Positions 10,496 to 21,594 of a stretch of 64,000 bases of DNA are shown here, in pieces. Within the stretch, counting starts at the first letter, position 1; each line of letters begins with the position of its first letter. Position numbers and translations under genes: made by a program. Source of the DNA: Agrypnia vestita. Its lineage: Eukaryota; Arthropoda; Insecta; Trichoptera; Phryganeidae. Location of the stretch: contig JADDOH010004207.1 of the NCBI GenBank assembly GCA_016648135.1, positions 211,014-275,013 on the forward strand, written 5' to 3'. The notes below the pieces were generated by a model. It searched no databases. It worked only from the letters and a program-made list of their open reading frames with translations, and was not told where the DNA came from.

Positions 10496-10895
10496 TTTGT
10501 CACTCCGCGCTGACTGTACTCCCACCCCGCAAGCCTCCGCCCCACCCACCCGGTCCGCGCAGCCTCCGAGTCTCAGCGGGAGATTGATTCTTGACGTTAG
10601 TCCAGACAAGACGCTGCTCCGTCCTTTGCCAATCTTTTTGTTTCCGTTTGATCGGGTCATTTTTTACATCTCGTTTTGCTCTTCCTGCGCTCATCATGCG
10701 TCGGAGTCACGTTTGGAACAGGTCGCTCCCGGTCTTGCTGCAGTCCACGGGCGTCTTAAAGGACCTCTCCACATGATCGGGAAACTCTTCTATCCAGGAT
10801 GGAGCGTGAATTTATTTCGTGACATGTTCCTGCTGGGTCTGCCAGGCGAAACATACATTTTCATCGCCAGCCTGGAAATACAAATTATATAGTCG
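10496..10895 (+). promoter_or_regulatory. GC island with a 131-codon open frame
   Basis: This is roughly half GC in a one-third GC background. A plus-strand frame without stops runs from 10497 to the stop at 10892. Its first ATG in that frame is near 10773, giving MIGKLFYPGWSVNLFRDMFL and ending IFIASLEIQII. The codons are balanced, but no family is recognised and no splice signals stand out. A hairpin-capable CCAGGC/GCCTGG pair lies at 10840-10873. It may be a conserved regulatory island, or an exon I cannot place. Confidence 0.35.
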
Positions 10896-11609
10896 ATGAT
10901 CATGAAATTACGTGAAAAACTTTTAATATTAAAATATTATTAAAATCATATTATGCTTACAATGTTAATGTTTTTCACCCAACTTAATGATCGTCATTAA
11001 TAATCTCTACAATGTTAACGCCAAATCCATCAATACAAACTATATTTTAAACTAACCGATAGATTACTTTAAAATTTGTATTTGAATAAAAATGTCCATT
11101 GATTGAAAATTTTCTTCCTATGATTTATCTTACATTTTTAATTGTTGGGAGGACTTTTTATAATGCTTACATTTTCTCTTTCTTTTTAAAGATATACTTT
11201 ATTTTTCCTGCGTTTAGTTTCTCAATATTCTGCAATGTAGCGATTTTTGGAATATACTGTCTAATTTTGCCTAAAATGAAAATTTCGCAATTTTTAATTT
11301 TAAGGCTTTACTTGTAGAACGATCTCTAAAAAGTTTATAAATTAATTTAGTAAAATGATCAATATATTGAAAAAAATCAAATCGTTTATGATTTTTCATC
11401 ATACCTTTCTTCTTCTCGTGCCTTATGCATTCAACGCACATTGATAAGCCCTATAGTTGGTCAATCTACTGCCTCTTACAATCTTTTCAAGACCAGCAAT
11501 AGAGGTATAAGATCGTTTATTTAGAAATTAATTAATAAATTAATAAATTTGTATTAAAACAGACGCACTGTGTACCAATAATACACACATATGCTAAATT
11601 AATAATATC
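10896..11609. other. AT-rich stretch, nothing recognised
   Basis: No coding or repeat signature. An open frame at 11099-11317 is Phe/Ile rich, as expected from T-rich DNA. Confidence 0.45.
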
Positions 11610-11768
11610 GATGTGCGGTTGGGAGGAATTGGTGAACGTCACATTGTGTAAAGTGATCACTTAAGTCAGCCGAAACAGATGCCCAATATAGACTTCCATA
11701 CTTACTTTTCCATACACTGTAAATAGTTTCATCTCGGTGAGACATCTATAATTTATCTGAATAAATAA
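11610..11768 (+). mobile_element. LTIR family, solo arm C
   Basis: Family blocks in order: GAATTGGTGAACGTCACATT, AAAGTGATCACTTAAGTCAG, CTTCCATACTTAC, GTTTCATCTC and GAGACATCTATAATTTATCT. Only the arm is present. The downstream 11790-11960 sequence (CTTCTGTGGCGTTCCAGATC) is GC-richer and unassigned. Confidence 0.65.
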
Positions 11769-12164
11769 TAACTTGTTAATTTCAAATACTTCTGTGGCGT
11801 TCCAGATCTGTCGCAGTTGTAGCCGCATGCACCGAGCCAGCATCCATTCACACATACTAAGCAACACTCAGACAATACACGCCACATGCCGACACGAAAA
11901 GATGCCTCTGGACGGGTGGGTATGCTCTCCCAAACACCAACACATAGCCTGCCAAACATCCACTCGACCTGCTTTATATATTTACTTTTTTATTTGTGTT
12001 TTTATTTGTTTTATTTTTAATTTTTTATTTGTGCTCAGTTAATGTAGATTTAAAATCAAAAAGCATACATTCACACTACGTCAATGGGTATTTTATCTGT
12101 ACTTAACAAAACGGCGATGATATTGTATAAGTGTTCTGCATTATGGACGATCAAGTTAAAGGAG

Positions 12165-12570
12165 AATAATAAATGAGAAAGGTGAGGAGAGCACCTTCTC
12201 GCAGTGCGCCGGAGTGCATCGCAGCCTGTCCGTCCAGACGTATGAGGGCTGGTCGCATTTTTGCCTCCTGTCTTACCGCAACCTGCAGCCGCCCCGCGCC
12301 CCGCTCTCCCCCACAGCCCGGCCGCGACCCTCGAGAATCCCAGGAATGAATTGATTGGACTATTTAACGTTAAAGGTTTGATAATTTAATTTCCTGCTTT
12401 GAAAATTTGGGTGTTCTGGCTCTGTATACACCAGGTGTCGCGGAAGGGAATTTCACGGCGGGACGGGCTGAATGCGGTCATTAAACATTTACGAGGAAAT
12501 TGCCATTACATCGGGTATTATTAATGAAACTTTACAATGAAAAAGCTTTACGCTTCATACGTATAAAATG
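12165..12570. promoter_or_regulatory. GC island with dense homeodomain-type sites
   Basis: A CpG-rich core (12180-12335) is followed by an AT/GC-mixed block. This carries TGAATTGATTGGAC, CACCAGGTGTCG (E-box), GGTCATTAAAC, GCCATTACATC and TATTATTAATGAAAC. Several TAAT/ATTA cores in about 120 bp of complex sequence are typical of insect developmental enhancers. No coding frame is supported. Confidence 0.4.
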
Positions 12571-15240
12571 CATTTAATATGGGACGAAACATAAAATATC
12601 TTTATACAGCTTAGTAAAATGAATTCTAAACGTGAAATCTTTTTCAGAAGGCGAGCAGTGTTAAAGATTTTATTTTATTTATTATTTCTAGCTTTCCCGG
12701 CGTTGGCGTTGTATGGAATAAATAATAACATTCGGGTCTAGGTAGGATGAGGGAAAGTTGCTTAGTTGATCGGGACCTCCCGCTCTCGTCTGGTAACTAA
12801 GTGTTCCTCAGGGTTCTAAAGAGTATTTATGCAAAATGCAAAATTTGGAAAAGTTGGCTTTCAATATGATACACGTTTATTTCTGGAGTGAGGTTCGGGT
12901 GTTCTGGGGAAGGAGTTTTCTATTTTGCTTTGTGTCCTAAAGTGTACCATAATTAAGAGTACGATTTGGTTCAGATCGATTAAAGTATGTTGTATGTTGG
13001 TGTTATAAATACGTTATTTAGTATTTGAGAAAAAAAAAGAAAAATAAATGTGTGCTCCAAAAGCGTTGTCGACAGGGCAACGGTAACATAATATTTAGTA
13101 GAGTGATTTTCCAAAACAATTATGGAGATATCCTTCGAAACAAATAATATAATGGACATATGTTGTCTATGGTTAAGGCTGGTTATATCAATAAAATCGT
13201 TCAATTTATTCGATTAAATTGCCAACGGAAACTACGTAAAAGCTTTTGTAGCACCCTATGAACAGTATATTGGTGTACTATTATATAATAATTGTATTAG
13301 CTATCGGTAGATTATTATACAATTTTGAGCGATTGGTGCGCGGGGTATGTGTACTTATATATGCGTGAAGTATAATATGTATGTATGTAAGTTGATAAAA
13401 GTACAACACTCATACTAAATGTATAAAAAATCTAATTCATAAATGAGTTACAATGTTTTTTAAATATATTTTTGATAAAGTCCTCAAAATATAATCATTA
13501 TTTACATATATTAAGTAATTTTGCATAAATTACTTGTAATCAATTATCGAAAATCGATAAGATTTCACAATCAATGTCAAAACAAATAAAGATGGGTACC
13601 TACTTATGATTAGTTGCATGAATATCCCATAATAATTTTAACTTAGGTACTGTTAGCCTTCTAAATAGCAATGAAAAACACATGTCGTTAGAACCATTTG
13701 TCATTTCATACCATGTTTCCTATTTGAATTTATACTTTCAAATCAAACGAAACGCTTTTCTTAAATAACAGTTTTTAAACATAAATTGAATTTTTAGCAT
13801 ATCGTAGAAAATATATGTTAAAAAAGGTTTCTGATCCTAAAGATTATGTGTATATAAAGGTTATGTGATCCTCAAGATATTAATTTTTAGGTAATATTTT
13901 TTCAATTCAATATTTCGAGGAAAAACTCTATAAAATTCCACCCCCCGGCCTTGTTAGTGTTAAAAATAGTTATTATCCAATGTTTGATGAAAATCACTAA
14001 AAAACATATATGATTTGAAATCTACTCATATATTTGTTTTAAAAATAAAAATGTGTAAATTTGTAAGTTCTTTAAAAATGGGCCATTAATAAAGCTTAGG
14101 AGGTAAAAAAAAATATATATTGTAAAAAATCTACCAAAAAGAAAACTTTTCCCTCATCACAGTAAAATTTTTAAAAAAATTAGCGACTCAATTAAGGTCA
14201 ACATTCCAGCCTAACTGTCTAACCTTATTGCACTGGAATATGCTTATGATAGGTGTAAAAATTGAGATAAGAACTAGTTTTGTATACCGGCACGGACTTA
14301 TTCGCTTATTCGCTCCATTAATTTGTGTAACATACACATATTAAATAAAAAAAACTTTTTTACAAAATCTACTTAAAAACTAATATAATTTACCTTAACC
14401 AATTCGAAAAAGATTTAAGAAGTAGATTTTCATTAATTGTCGTCAAAAATCGAGGGTCAATTTATTCCTTAAAATCCCTTTTATCTCTTCGAAGACCCAC
14501 TCAACTATAGCGTCAGCTCTCAGAACTACGATCGTAGTTTGCTAATTACGTAAATAGCCATTCGTCTCTGAAGCAATTCAATGTTTCAATTCGATCCGGG
14601 AATCCGGGATCCAGGTGTTGCGGGTGATAGATAAGTTTAATAAGGCGTTGTGAAATTAATTATTTCAATCAAATGTATCATTTTATTTAAATCATTATGG
14701 TATTGAATATAACACACAAATGCATCTAGGGAAAGGATCGCATGGCAAGGGAGGGTGGTTGTGTTTTGTGTAAGATGCTAAAGAATAACAAAGAATAATT
14801 GGGTTTAAATCGATCAAAGGCTTACATAGACATATTTTTTTACGTTGAACCAGGAATCGTGGAAAGCAAAGCTATCTCAAAAGTAAATGCTTACGGTTAA
14901 AGAAAAAGAAGAAAAAATCGTTCCTGTCATTTATTCATTTATGTGTTACGTAATTCACTTAATTTCAGTATTCCATTATTTTCAAAAATTTTAGGATTTA
15001 TGTATGACACCCCGTTAGTGACAGGGAAGGGAGGGGTGATGGGGAAAATATTGACCGTGTTAGATTTATTTATTCACCCCGTAATTACAACAAATCATTT
15101 TCCAAATATGTCTTTCAGAAATTTGTATTTATTGAATTTTTGTATAAAATTGTACAATTTTTGCGTATTATAAAACAATAAACAATTAAGCATATTTCAA
15201 ATGAACACACAATTTATTCAAGTCCACTTTTACCAAATTT
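12571..15240. other. Long AT-rich stretch, no gene seen
   Basis: No coding or named repeat feature was found. A perfect 16-bp palindrome (AACTACGATCGTAGTT) lies at 14524-14539, in a GC-moderate patch. CCACCCCCCGGCC at 13938-13950 is an isolated GC run. Confidence 0.45.
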
Positions 15241-15380
15241 TGACCTTCGTAGCCCAATGGGAACGGCACTGGATTCTCTGACGGGGGATTCTCGTTGGCA
15301 ATACATTCATGTGATTATTTCAGACCTGAGTATTTTTGTGACGTGTTTCGCTACCGTAATGAGGCCCCAAGGTCTGTTTA
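15241..15380 (+). mobile_element. tRNA-derived SINE, diverged copy
   Basis: The head contains a tRNA A-box-like TAGCCCAATGGGAACGGC. It is followed by the family body: ATGTGATTATTTCA, GACCTGAGTATTTTTGTGA, GTGTTTCGCTACCGTAAT and GAGGCCCCAAGG. The body matches the clearer copies at 19007 and 60186. The B-box is decayed. Confidence 0.65.
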
Positions 15381-16364
15381 TCTGTAAGTTTAAAAAGTTT
15401 TAAAAAAATCTCCATTTTAAATGTAATTTAAAGTTTTTATGAATCAAACGGATACAAAAAGATAGTAAACCAATATTTTTACATGTATGTTTTTAATGTT
15501 ATGTATATTCTTATTAATCCACTCCCGGATAGAGTGGAAGTCCAGTGATCCTGGTAATAGCTCAAATATTTTTTCGTTGATTTGATTTTTCTATATGTCT
15601 TTCAAATTGATTCATAAATTTGCTTACGATATACTATTGAAGTCTCACATTTACAAAGCTATTTAAATGGGAAAAACTAATCATCTACACTCCCTACACT
15701 TACACAGCTGGTAGCGATCCCCAAAACTCCTTTAGAAAATCTAAAAAAAAAACAAATAAAAGGGTACCTCATTAAAAAAAATAGTTTCCATAAGACTTCA
15801 ATAATTTATCTTTATAGTAAACCGATTGAAAATCACTTTGTGGGCTGCGCAAGATGGCCTGAAGGTCCGAGGTGGATCCCAGCGCCAAATGTTGGGTGTG
15901 CTCCTCGAAGAATGCTGTTGACAAAAGTACAAAGCCCACATCATGCTCTCTTCACTTGTCCCGCGGGTATTTTATCCTCGTCTGTATATGGACCGCTTCC
16001 GTGACTTGTATAATTCAACAATGCAAGGAATTGCGAGTACCATTTTTTACGAAGTGATTTAAGAAGTATTCTGCCTTGTCATATACAATATATAGCTGAG
16101 ATTTAAGAAAGCAAAAAAAAAAAAAATAATAATAATCATGGAATATATGTAACTTCAACATTTTTACTACCTAAGCGTATCTTAAATAAGTGACGTCGTG
16201 AGATCAATGGAATCCCCGAGCGCTAGGTCTCACCGTAGACCAAAAATCACGTTTTCTTTATATAAAACGTACCTATAAGTCAAAAATGTTCAAGATGTAT
16301 TCAGCATTATCATATGTGATGTATAACAGCCAAGGCAGTGAGTGGTTTCCAAAAAAAATTTTAA
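15381..16364. other. No gene seen
   Basis: No coding family was recognised. GC-moderate sequence at 15840-15970 carries a short open frame (15872-16057) with no similarity I can name. Confidence 0.4.
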
Positions 16365-16558
16365 ATTTTATAAATCCAAAATTATACTATAATTTTTTTT
16401 AACGAAAAATTGATAGATCTTTTTGTTCGTCACCACAAGTCTATTTGCAAAGTTTCAGCTCGATTGGATCACAGGAAAAGGGTTAAAAATCGATCCAAAG
16501 TTTTTTCGTCAAGCAAGCAAGCTGACGCCACGAGTTAAAAGAAAGGAAGTAAAAATTA
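16365..16558 (+). mobile_element. CTCCCTTT-end family, partial copy 1
   Basis: This shares AAAATTATACTATAAT, AACGAAAAATTGATAGATC and the conserved core GATTGGATCACAGGAAAAGG with copies near 40.1, 45.3 and 54.1 kb. It ends with AGCAAGCAAGC, GACGCCACGAG and GGAAGTAAAAATTA. The left end with the inverted CTCCCTTT motif is missing. Confidence 0.7.
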
Positions 16559-17030
16559 TAATTTACTCGAATGTTGAAATATTATCAGAAAAGCCAAAGA
16601 GAATTTGTGATGTTTAAATATTTATGTTACTTAATGGCATAAAAATCCTTTACTTGAAAGATATGTATGTAACTTTAAAGATGTAAAGCAGAGATAATGA
16701 TATCGATGAAGACCATCATAATTTTATATTATTTTCTTTCTATTAATGCGTCAAAAAACAAATAAAAATTATGTAAATAAAAGATAAAAATATATCGTCG
16801 CCTTGAATAGTAAAATATCAACTTGAATTCGTGAGTAAAGTTATAGCTTTCCGATTTGCTCACTTTTGTATCGTGACGAAAACTCGAACAGTTTCTTGGG
16901 AAGCTCGGGCGTCGCGACGCTATACCTCAGTGGAAAACATGCGGCGGACAAAGCTTCTATCGATCCCGCCCTTAGCAACACAAAATATGTAAATTAAGTG
17001 TGTTCCACTTCCAGCAAGGTCAGCTACCGC
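16559..17030. other. No gene seen
   Basis: AT-rich, becoming GC-moderate from 16860 (GAAGCTCGGGCGTCGCGACGC). No coding frame is convincing. Confidence 0.4.
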
Positions 17031-17058
17031 GGGGCCGCGGGGGGGGGGTGGGGGGGGG
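17031..17058 (+). repeat. G-run, quadruplex-capable
   Basis: Four-G, ten-G and nine-G runs are separated by CCGC and a single T. Such tracts can form G-quadruplexes and are prone to length change. No gene context explains it. Confidence 0.6.
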
Positions 17059-17386
17059 TCACTGTGGAAGACTCCGCTGCTATACAAAGTTTTAATTTTT
17101 ATATATAAGGGGTATAAAAGCAAAGGTAGCAATATCCGACTGAGGTGTTTCTAAGATTAATCAAAAAACGTGTCAATACTACAATAAGAAATTTATCTGG
17201 AATCTATGAAACCAACTTTTAATTTGAAATAAGTTTTTAAAAACAATTTTGCCTTCTCAGGTTTCCTTCTATGTAGGTATATAAAAAAATATTTAACTTC
17301 TTAATATGGGTATTGCTGTATTTGCTACCGAAAAATGCTATTTACATATGGAGATATTCTGTCTTTGCTATGACGTTTCAGTCTAA

Positions 17387-17494
17387 GGCCCGAATTTAAT
17401 TAATTAATTTAAGCGTAATTTTCAGTACAAAATAACACTTTCAAGGCATATCTTAACCTTTAAATCATCTAAGTATTGACTCTGAATTCGGGCC
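17387..17494. mobile_element. PIF/Harbinger-like MITE, copy 2
   Basis: This 108-bp element is flanked by direct TAA (17384-17386, 17495-17497). The ends are GGCCCGAATT and AATTCGGGCC, and the interior shares CAGTACAAAATAACACTTT with the copy at 33-173. It has no coding capacity. Confidence 0.75.
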
Positions 17495-17497
17495 TAA

Positions 17498-18477
17498 GAA
17501 TGATATCAACTTTTTCTTAAGAATCAAGCTTTTGTCACGTGGCACATCCTTGAGGTTTGATTTGTTTAAGTGCATATTGCTGCCTTTGCTTTTGATAGTG
17601 ATGGGGAAACATGATTTTTAAACGGATAAAGCTATATTTACCATGAATTCATTCATTCATTCAATATTTTCTTAATTAGTTATCCTCGGTAAATGTATTC
17701 AAAACATTTTTTAAAAATTGAAGAACCGTGTGGGGCAATTTAACGGTCTAGAGCGCTTTTTAGATTACCTTTAGTATGCAAGAATCGAAAATGTGATTGC
17801 AATTCCATAGAGTTATTGAAATAATTAAAATGATAGTTTTATTCTGTATATAACATATTAAAAAGTGGTTTAATAATGTATTTTTTTCGTAATTGGCGTT
17901 TGAAGTGTCATTGAGATGGTCGAAAAATGTGCATTGAAATTTTCCATAAGTTGTATAATGAGACTCTGTACCAGATAATATTTATCTCAAAAACGGATAC
18001 TTTGTTTAAAATTAAACAGAACGGCAAGAAAAACGAGTATACAAACTATTAAACTTCAAAAAAATTTCAAACATTACGGCGGGCTCAACGTAAATGCGGA
18101 AACCTACCCAAAATACATTTTCAGTACCCAAAGAAAATTCCCCGCAACAAAAAAATTTAAAAAATGTTTCAATTTTTTTCAGAAAAAAACATCAACACAT
18201 AAAAAGGACAAATAAGCTTTTTTATGTAAAGGAAAAATTCCAACAGCTCTTCTTTAAAATTGCTTTTTTGTAGATGTCTTTGTTTACGTAGAGAGCGTCG
18301 ATATTTTTAATAACTTATAACCGAAAGACACTGAATAGTAAATTATATTTTAATATTATAATTAAAATTATCTCACTTTAACAAAGTAAAAAAAAATCAT
18401 TTACAGAAAGACCATTATTGTGAGATATGTCTTATTACAAAATATAGGGATATTAAGATTTATTTTAGATGTTCTAA
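17498..18477. other. AT-rich stretch, nothing recognised
   Basis: No coding or repeat features were found in about 1 kb. ATTCATTCATTCATT at 17647-17662 is a short tandem tract. Confidence 0.45.
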
Positions 18478-18600
18478 GGTTTCCACGGCCGTTCAGTAGT
18501 GTGTGTAGTTTTCTGGGATATTCTGCCATGTATATGTGACCTCTCTGGCCGACGTTTTGGATCCCATTGCAGGGTCCATCATCAGGGCTGATGGGTTGAA
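18478..18600 (-). ncRNA. Penelope-like relic with hammerhead-type motif
   Basis: Read on the minus strand, CTGATGA (18579-18585) is followed by a stem GGACCC/GGGATCC. Then comes CAAAAC where a working core would have GAAAC, and then GTCGGCC. Flanking AGCC before CTGATGA and GGC after GTC could pair as stem I. The layout is that of the minimal type I hammerhead ribozymes known from Penelope-like retroelements. The G-to-C change in GAAA predicts inactivity. The block is shared with 60520-60680, including CACGGCCGTTCAG and GATATTCTGCC. Confidence 0.55.
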
Positions 18601-18755
18601 CGTCACGTTGCGTAAAGTGATCACTTAAGCCAGCCTTAGACTTAAGCCATGTAGACGTCCAAAAAAGTTTCCGATACATATTTTATCATATTTTAATTAA
18701 GATCTTAATTAATAATGATCGCTTTGTGGACGAAATCCAGTAATAGTATTCTTAG
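18593..18755 (+). mobile_element. LTIR family, solo arm D
   Basis: The family blocks GTTGAACGTCAC, GTAAAGTGATCACTTAAGCC and AGCC abut the Penelope-like relic directly. A perfect 20-bp palindrome built on TTAATTAAGATC lies at 18693-18712. The shared downstream segment AAATCCAGTAATAGTATTCT follows. Confidence 0.6.
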
Positions 18756-18759
18756 CTTG

Positions 18760-18960
18760 GAGAAGCTTATTCTGGTGGGCCATGTCGAAAGAAAGAAACA
18801 ACGAAGGAGTTCCCCCATCCGAAGTGCAACGAGCACTTCTCTGATGACGGCCCTCCGCAGTCTGCTGAGAAAAGTGGAGGAGTATAGTCAGGAGGGCGGG
18901 AGATGACGAAGATCACGATCATCACTCAGGAAGGACCGACGTGGATGATGACGAGATATC
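18760..18960 (+). other. Unassigned coding-like fragment
   Basis: GC-moderate sequence with an open frame ending at 18906 (GHVERKKQRRSS at its start, LRSLLRKVEEYSQ near its end), followed by GATGATGACG. The GHVER stretch and GAT tail hint at a LINE 3' end, but the rest does not follow the usual pattern. I cannot name it. Confidence 0.3.
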
Positions 18961-19006
18961 AGCCGGTAAATTATTATATATAATGATATTTAAAATTTGT
19001 ATCATT

Positions 19007-19191
19007 GGCAGCCCTCGTGACCCAGTGGCTTCTCTCACCGAGGGTTCCGAGTTCGATTCCCGGTGAAGTCACAATTAATCTATATGATTTACTCAAGCCT
19101 GAGTATTGTGTGATGTGTTTCAACTTCTGTAATTAGGCCTCTTGGCCTGCATAATAAAATTGAAGCATAAATAAAGAAATAAAAAAAATAA
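19007..19191 (+). mobile_element. tRNA-derived SINE, best copy
   Basis: The head carries an A-box-like TGACCCAGTGGCTTCTC and a clear B-box GAGTTCGATTCCCGG, the internal RNA polymerase III promoter of tRNA genes. The body holds GTCACAATTAATCTATATGA, TTTACTCAAGCCTGAGT, TAATTAGGCCTCTTGGCC and TTGAAGCAT, and ends in an A-rich tail (AAATAAAGAAATAAAAAAAA). Relatives lie at 15241, 59473 and 60186. Confidence 0.85.
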
Positions 19192-19229
19192 ACCTTGTAT
19201 CTTAGTTCAGTAATTACTTATGGATGTAT

Positions 19230-19510
19230 AATACATACACTCGTAGGTCGTAGCCGAAGTTCGGTCTTACAGTCGTATCTGTATGCGTTTTCCTTCTAGG
19301 AACCCTTAATGTACCCTCACCGCAGACTTGAGGCGTAGATAAATACCTATAACACGTAGGTTCTAAGTACAGCGCGACTCCAGAGCACCTCATCCCTCGG
19401 CGGTCGGGGGCGGTGGGGGGTCCCGAGGGGCTGGCCAGGGCCATCTTCCCTTCACGCACTCCGCAGATAGTGCTGCTAACGGAGGAAATGCGAAGGTAAT
19501 TTGATAGCGA
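19230..19510 (-). promoter_or_regulatory. GC island with candidate minus-strand start
   Basis: The strongest part is 19380-19470. On the minus strand an ATG at 19444 sits in a favourable context (GGGAAGATGG) and opens MALASPSGPPTAPDRRGMRC in GC-ending codons. A G-quadruplex-type pattern lies at 19406-19440 on the plus strand, with four G-runs and loops of 4, 6 and 7. This could be a first exon or a promoter; no partner exon is identified. Confidence 0.3.
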
Positions 19511-19844
19511 GACTACTCTCGTTATGGCCGCAAAGATACAGAGACGTATTTGGAACGCTTTGTTAGGGCCGCCTACAAATAAATTGAAATACAAATAATA
19601 CACCATTCAGAATTTTTTGAGTATGTCAAAAATTTTCAAGACCGCAATACTGGATTTTATCCCCAGACGGACGTCAGATAACTATAAAACTCAAATCAAT
19701 ATATACATAACTCATTATCGATAGTGACATCTGTATTGGATTATGGTAATGAATAAGCTTTGGACTGTAGATGGCGGTAGTAAAAATACAACTCAAATAC
19801 GAATTAAGTTGTGCAAATTAAATAGATGTGGTAGTCTATCATGG

Positions 19845-19992
19845 GTGGAATTGGTGTAAAGTGGTCACTTAATCTCGCTATACAATAGGTCGTAAGCCTT
19901 ATGAACATCTTAAAAGACTTCCATACCTACTTTCCCATATAAAAATGTAGCTTCATCTCTGTGAAATGTCAATAATACATCTTGATTAAAAT
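19845..19992 (+). mobile_element. LTIR family, solo arm E
   Basis: Blocks GGAATTGGTGTAAAGTGGTC, ACTTAATC, AGGTCGTAAGCC, CTTCCATACCTACTTTCCC, GCTTCATCTCTGTGA and ATACATCTTGATTAA in family order. Confidence 0.7.
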
Positions 19993-20099
19993 TTTTTTTT
20001 CAATATTTTTATTATTATGTTCTAAGATCAATCACAATACAATCACTGGACTCTGTCCATATAAAACTTTCAAAAATTTCATACATGTATGGCTGTTCG

Positions 20100-20252
20100 C
20101 GGGTGTAATCGTTGAATGTCACATTGCTTAAAGTGGTCACAAAACCCAGCCACGATAGGTCGTAAAACCCTATGAATGCCCTACAAACTCTTTCATACAT
20201 GCATTCCCATATAAAATACTTCGTCTCTGACATCTATAATTTATCTTAATTA
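20100..20252 (+). mobile_element. LTIR family, solo arm F
   Basis: Same orientation as copy E, about 110 bp downstream of it. Blocks GAATGTCACATTGCTTAAAG, TGGTCAC, ACGATAGGTCGTAAAACCC, TTCATACATGCATTCCC, TACTTCGTCTCTGACATC and TATAATTTATCTTAATT. Two tandem solo arms could derive from one larger insertion. Confidence 0.7.
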
Positions 20253-21047
20253 CTATATTTTTTTGGAGGAAGATTATGAGTAGGCCAATACCCACCAGGG
20301 ATTATAGAGCCAAAAGTGATGATGATGGTGAATATATTTTTTTAATTAAAAGTTGTAATTTAATTAATAATTTACCATTTTTGTCTACAATATCTTGTCT
20401 ACAAGTTTCTTTTTCTGTATCTTCGTGATGTCTAATATATATTTTTCATGTTATGTGAAATTTTTATGCATTGTATTGTGCATAGTATGCATTGATTTAA
20501 CATTTTTCGTTTTAAACACAGTATTTCAAATATCACACACAAACAGAATACATGTCACATAAATATTTTAACGATTTTTAAAGTAACCTAAACGCTTGCG
20601 GTTTAGAAATACTAATAACTTGGTGATCTCTTGAGACCAGGCACAAAATCCATCCCACTAGACCACCAGGTGAATATCGTATCACGTTGTATTTATACGC
20701 ACTTTTGCGTTTTGTCAATTGTGTTTCGTAAAAATGAATGAATTTCCCAGCCCTGCGAGTCCGCATATACCTATTCGTATCTATTGATAGAACATCTAAA
20801 AGCGTTCGCCCCTCATAAATCTCCAAACATTTCCATATTCTTTTATCTTTTCAGTCATACGAATGATGTTTTTCAGATTTTCTATGTCAGAAAACCATAC
20901 ATAAATATGCATATCCTTTTTATAATCATTTCACAGACAATTTATCACCGTTTTCTTTTTAAGTATTCATCATAAATATGCATGGGTTTTAATAAAGATC
21001 TACGAATTCTATGAAATGATCCTAATTTTTTCGTTTTAGCAATAAAA
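20253..21047. other. No gene; possible LINE tail
   Basis: GGGATTATAGAGCC followed by GATGATGATGG near 20300-20333 resembles a LINE 3' terminus but is too short to be sure. The remainder is AT-rich with no feature. Confidence 0.35.
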
Positions 21048-21370
21048 CTAGCTGCAACCCGTCAAAAATGACGGAACATCGGTTCGCATCTTTGCTAAGT
21101 CCTAGTATATATTTATAATATCTTTTTGGCGGTCCACGGAGAAGCGGCCGTAGCAGCATGCGTTGAGCGGCCTGTTCGGATTTGCTGGCACGGGGTACAA
21201 GCCCCGTCTCCAGCCATTTAATTTCAGTTTTTTGCTGTGAATTCGAACGAAATTATGGACGTTACACGAAGTGACGGGGATAGACAGACAGACAGACAGA
21301 CGGACGGAAGATGTTTTTTAATATCTGTCAGGCGCGTTCAGTCAGAACGTTGTAGCATGAGTTGTAAAGC
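21048..21370 (-). mobile_element. Helitron-like non-autonomous element, minus strand
   Basis: On the minus strand the 3' end reads CCGTCATTTTTGACGG, then GTTGCAG and CTAG followed by T. That is a six-bp stem hairpin about 7 bp before a CTAG terminus, the hallmark of Helitron 3' ends. The interior carries a GACA tandem repeat (21275-21303). The 5' end on this strand could not be fixed, so the right coordinate is approximate. Confidence 0.6.
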
Positions 21371-21594
21371 CACATAAATATGTAATATCATAATATTCCT
21401 AATATATATAAAATTATAACCATTTTATACAGATAATTAAATATAATTATTTTCTTACAGGTAAACATGTAATTTTGTTTTTTTTTTCAAAATATGTTTC
21501 TACCTGCCACTCATGCATTAATGTTCTGACTGCATACGTGCACCTGGTATCTGTAGGTAAAGATTACTTAAATGATTTCTCTGTTACATATTCA

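Noticed and set aside
21275..21303. CRISPR-like array from GACA repeats
   Set aside because: A simple tetranucleotide tract without spacers, inside a Helitron-like element in a eukaryotic context.
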